From: a bacterium
GTDB lineage: Bacteria; Elusimicrobiota; Elusimicrobia; Elusimicrobiales; UBA9959
Reading direction: 5' to 3'
Assembly: GCA_021845705.1 (NCBI GenBank)
Contig: JAJZVJ010000096.1
Coordinates: 1 to 7,750 of the forward strand
DNA: 7,750 nucleotides
The notes under the pieces were generated by a model. The model saw only the letters and a list, made by a program, of their open reading frames with translations. It had not been told where the DNA came from and did not search any database. The translations under genes and the position numbers were made by a program. This document shows positions 6,431 through 7,750 of the stretch, in pieces (position 1 is the first letter of the stretch; the number at the start of each line of letters is the position of its first letter).

Positions 6431-7434
6431 TAGTCTGGATCTTCAGGGCCGTGGCGCTGATAGCCACGCCCGTACTGACCTGGTTCAACGTTTCCAAAGA
6501 CCTAAAGGGCCTGGCCTTCGGCGTGCTTATAGGCCTGATCATAATAGGCGTGGAGTATGTCTTCGAGAACGTCAGCCTGTTCTCGCTCATCATCGGCATC
6601 ATAGGCGCGGTGGTCGGCATCATCCTGTCCAAGCTCCTGGATTATACGGTGTTCCAGATAGGCAACCCGGACTTCAACGATATCTGGCTTAAATACACTT
6701 TTGTCGTGAAATACGCGCTGGCGCTGCTGGGCGTGATGGTGAGCATTAAAAAAATTCCCGAACTGGACGATCTGGACAAGAACATCCTCTCCATGGGCAA
6801 GCGCGGCGGCAAGAATATGAAGGTGCTGGACCTGTCCGCCATAGTGGACGGGCGCGTGCTGGACATCTGCGACACGCACTTCATCACCGGCGGCGTGATA
6901 ACGCCGCGCTTCGTGGTGCAGGAGCTGCACTCGCTGGCCGAGTCCAGCGACCCGATAAGCCGCGCCAAGGGCCGCCGGGGCCTGGACATCCTCGCCCGCC
7001 TGCAGGAGTCCCGCGATATTCCGTTCCGCGTCATAGACAGGGACCTTAAGGAAGTTTCCGACAACCAGATGAAGCTGGTTACCATAGCCAAGGAACTGGG
7101 CGCTTCCATAATAACCACCGACTTCAACATAAACAAACTGGCGGCGCTGGAAAACCTTACCGTGCTTAATATAAACGACCTGACCATAGCGCTTAAGCCC
7201 GTGGTCCTGCCCGGCGAAGACATGTCCGTGTTCGTAATGAAGGACGGCAAAGAGAAAGAGCAGGGCGTAGGCTACCTGGACGACGGCACGATGATAGTCA
7301 TAGAGGACGGCCGGGATTTTATCGGCAAGAAAGTGGACGCCGTAGTGCAGTCCATCCTGCAGACCTCCCAGGGCCGCATAATATTCACCAGGGTAAAGGG
7401 CAAAGCGGCCCAGCAGGGGCCCAAGCAGCCGTAA
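6427..7434 (+). CDS. yacL: Membrane-anchored PIN-TRAM domain protein, YacL family
   Basis: Predicted membrane-bound ribonuclease-like protein of unproven substrate. It is 335 residues, close to Bacillus YacL (about 360). The N-terminal part holds four hydrophobic segments (about 5-20, 28-46, 50-70, 90-106). A basic linker (GKRGGKNMK, 124-132) leads to a PIN domain starting VLDLSAIVDGRV (133-144). The acidic residues expected of a PIN metal site are present: Asp135, Glu166 in VVQELHSLA, Asp212 in SDNQMKL, and Asp232 in TTDFNINKLA. A TRAM domain (about 262-325), a putative RNA-binding beta barrel, follows with VGYLDDGTMIVIEDG and GRIIFTRVKG. The tail is short and Gln/Pro/Lys-rich. It overlaps radA by 4 bases and precedes ispD by 40. 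In Bacillus the order is sms-disA-yacL-ispD, and synteny supports the family call. RNase activity is family inference; substrate unknown. Confidence 0.9.
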   Translation: MIVWIFRAVALIATPVLTWFNVSKDLKGLAFGVLIGLIIIGVEYVFENVSLFSLIIGIIGAVVGIILSKLLDYTVFQIGNPDFNDIWLKYTFVVKYALALLGVMVSIKKIPELDDLDKNILSMGKRGGKNMKVLDLSAIVDGRVLDICDTHFITGGVITPRFVVQELHSLAESSDPISRAKGRRGLDILARLQESRDIPFRVIDRDLKEVSDNQMKLVTIAKELGASIITTDFNINKLAALENLTVLNINDLTIALKPVVLPGEDMSVFVMKDGKEKEQGVGYLDDGTMIVIEDGRDFIGKKVDAVVQSILQTSQGRIIFTRVKGKAAQQGPKQP

Positions 7435-7463
7435 CCCGGAAAGCTGCGCTTATTTTCCGTTAC
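7431..7463 (+). other. Hairpin spanning the yacL stop and the gap before ispD
   Basis: GTAAC (7431-7435) pairs with GTTAC (7459-7463) and GGAAA (7438-7442) with TTTCC (7454-7458), with two bulged C bases. The loop can form a further AAGC-TGC-GCTT mini-stem (7441-7451). There is no T-run downstream, so it is not a standard terminator. It may affect mRNA stability or ispD translation, but no function can be shown from sequence. Confidence 0.4.
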
Positions 7464-7474
7464 AGGTCGCGAGC

Positions 7475-7750
7475 GTGATAAAAAAAGACAAGAAGGCGGG
7501 CGGTGCCGAGGCTATTATACTGGCTGGCGGTTCGGGCTCGCGCATGGGGGCGGAAAAACAGTACCTGCTCCTTGCGGGACGGCCCATGATAGAACGTACG
7601 GCGGAAGTTTTTACGGCAAGCGGCCTGTTCTCCAAAGTCATACTCGCCCTCAGCCCGGAAAACATAGAAAAGCACGCGGCGTACTGGGAAAAAGCCGGCG
7701 TGCAGCTGGTGCCGGCCGGCGCTACCCGCACGGAATCCCTGAGGAACGCT
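7475..7750 (+). CDS. ispD: IspD, 2-C-methyl-D-erythritol 4-phosphate cytidylyltransferase (3' end outside the window)
   Basis: Third enzyme-level step of the MEP isoprenoid pathway: joins CTP and methylerythritol 4-phosphate to give CDP-ME; cytoplasmic. Only the first 92 codons are present and the frame is open to the last base. The nucleotide-binding signature AIILAGGSGSRMGAEKQY is at 13-30, with Arg23 and Lys28 corresponding by eye to the catalytic Arg20 and Lys27 of the E. coli enzyme. RPMIERTAEVF matches the family segment after it, and AGATRTESLRNA at the end matches the usual GGxTRxxSVxNAL region, with Ala for the first Gly. The GTG at 7475 is chosen because no ATG, GTG or TTG lies upstream in frame within the gap, and the next ATG (Met24) is inside the motif. 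The ribosome site is weak (GAG 2 bases upstream, AGG at 7464-7466). A lysine-rich lead (MIKKDKK) precedes the first strand. It is probably cotranscribed with yacL. Confidence 0.93.
   Translation, partial: MIKKDKKAGGAEAIILAGGSGSRMGAEKQYLLLAGRPMIERTAEVFTASGLFSKVILALSPENIEKHAAYWEKAGVQLVPAGATRTESLRNA

Noticed and set aside
1..7750. Defence system, prophage, CRISPR array or insertion sequence
   Set aside because: Every sizeable coding region matches a housekeeping family, and no regularly spaced repeats, transposase, integrase or tRNA-associated attachment site is visible.

Overview
The window is about 60% GC by eye and all genes lie on the plus strand, tightly packed. It holds a 3' fragment of the replicative helicase gene dnaB, then alr (alanine racemase), mlaE and mlaF (permease and ATPase of a lipid-transport ABC system), mlaD (an MCE-domain protein with a long helical segment and a C-terminal beta-rich, barrel-like domain), radA/sms, a membrane PIN-TRAM protein of the YacL type, and the 5' part of ispD. 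No rRNA, tRNA, CRISPR array, transposase or phage gene is visible. This is core chromosomal, vertically inherited sequence with one small repeat-like insert.

Two transcription units can be read from the sequence. Unit 1 is dnaB-alr-mlaE-mlaF: dnaB and alr are 5 bases apart, and alr and mlaE overlap by 4 bases (ATGA). MlaF follows a 139-base gap filled with a large imperfect palindrome (about 2689-2800). Unit 1 appears to end at an intrinsic terminator (3569-3601). A perfect -10 hexamer, TATAAT (3660-3665), then opens unit 2, mlaD-radA-yacL-ispD. Within it mlaD/radA and radA/yacL each overlap by 4 bases, and a 40-base gap with a small hairpin precedes ispD. The three Mla subunits are therefore split between two units, though they stay adjacent.

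MlaE, MlaF and MlaD would form an inner-membrane lipid transporter. The MlaD here is 431 residues, against about 180 in E. coli. It runs TM anchor, MCE domain, helical stretch, then roughly eleven amphipathic beta strands. This suggests a one-protein bridge from inner to outer membrane, as reported for diderm Firmicutes (Veillonella), so separate MlaC and MlaA would not be needed. The RadA-YacL-IspD order matches the sms-disA-yacL-ispD neighbourhood of Bacillus and relatives, but with no disA between radA and yacL.

The host is a diderm (Gram-negative-type) bacterium that is probably not a proteobacterium. Frequent ATA isoleucine codons in a GC-rich background, the minimal MlaEFD set and the Firmicutes-like radA-yacL-ispD order make a deep-branching phylum such as Elusimicrobiota a reasonable guess, but this is low-confidence inference.
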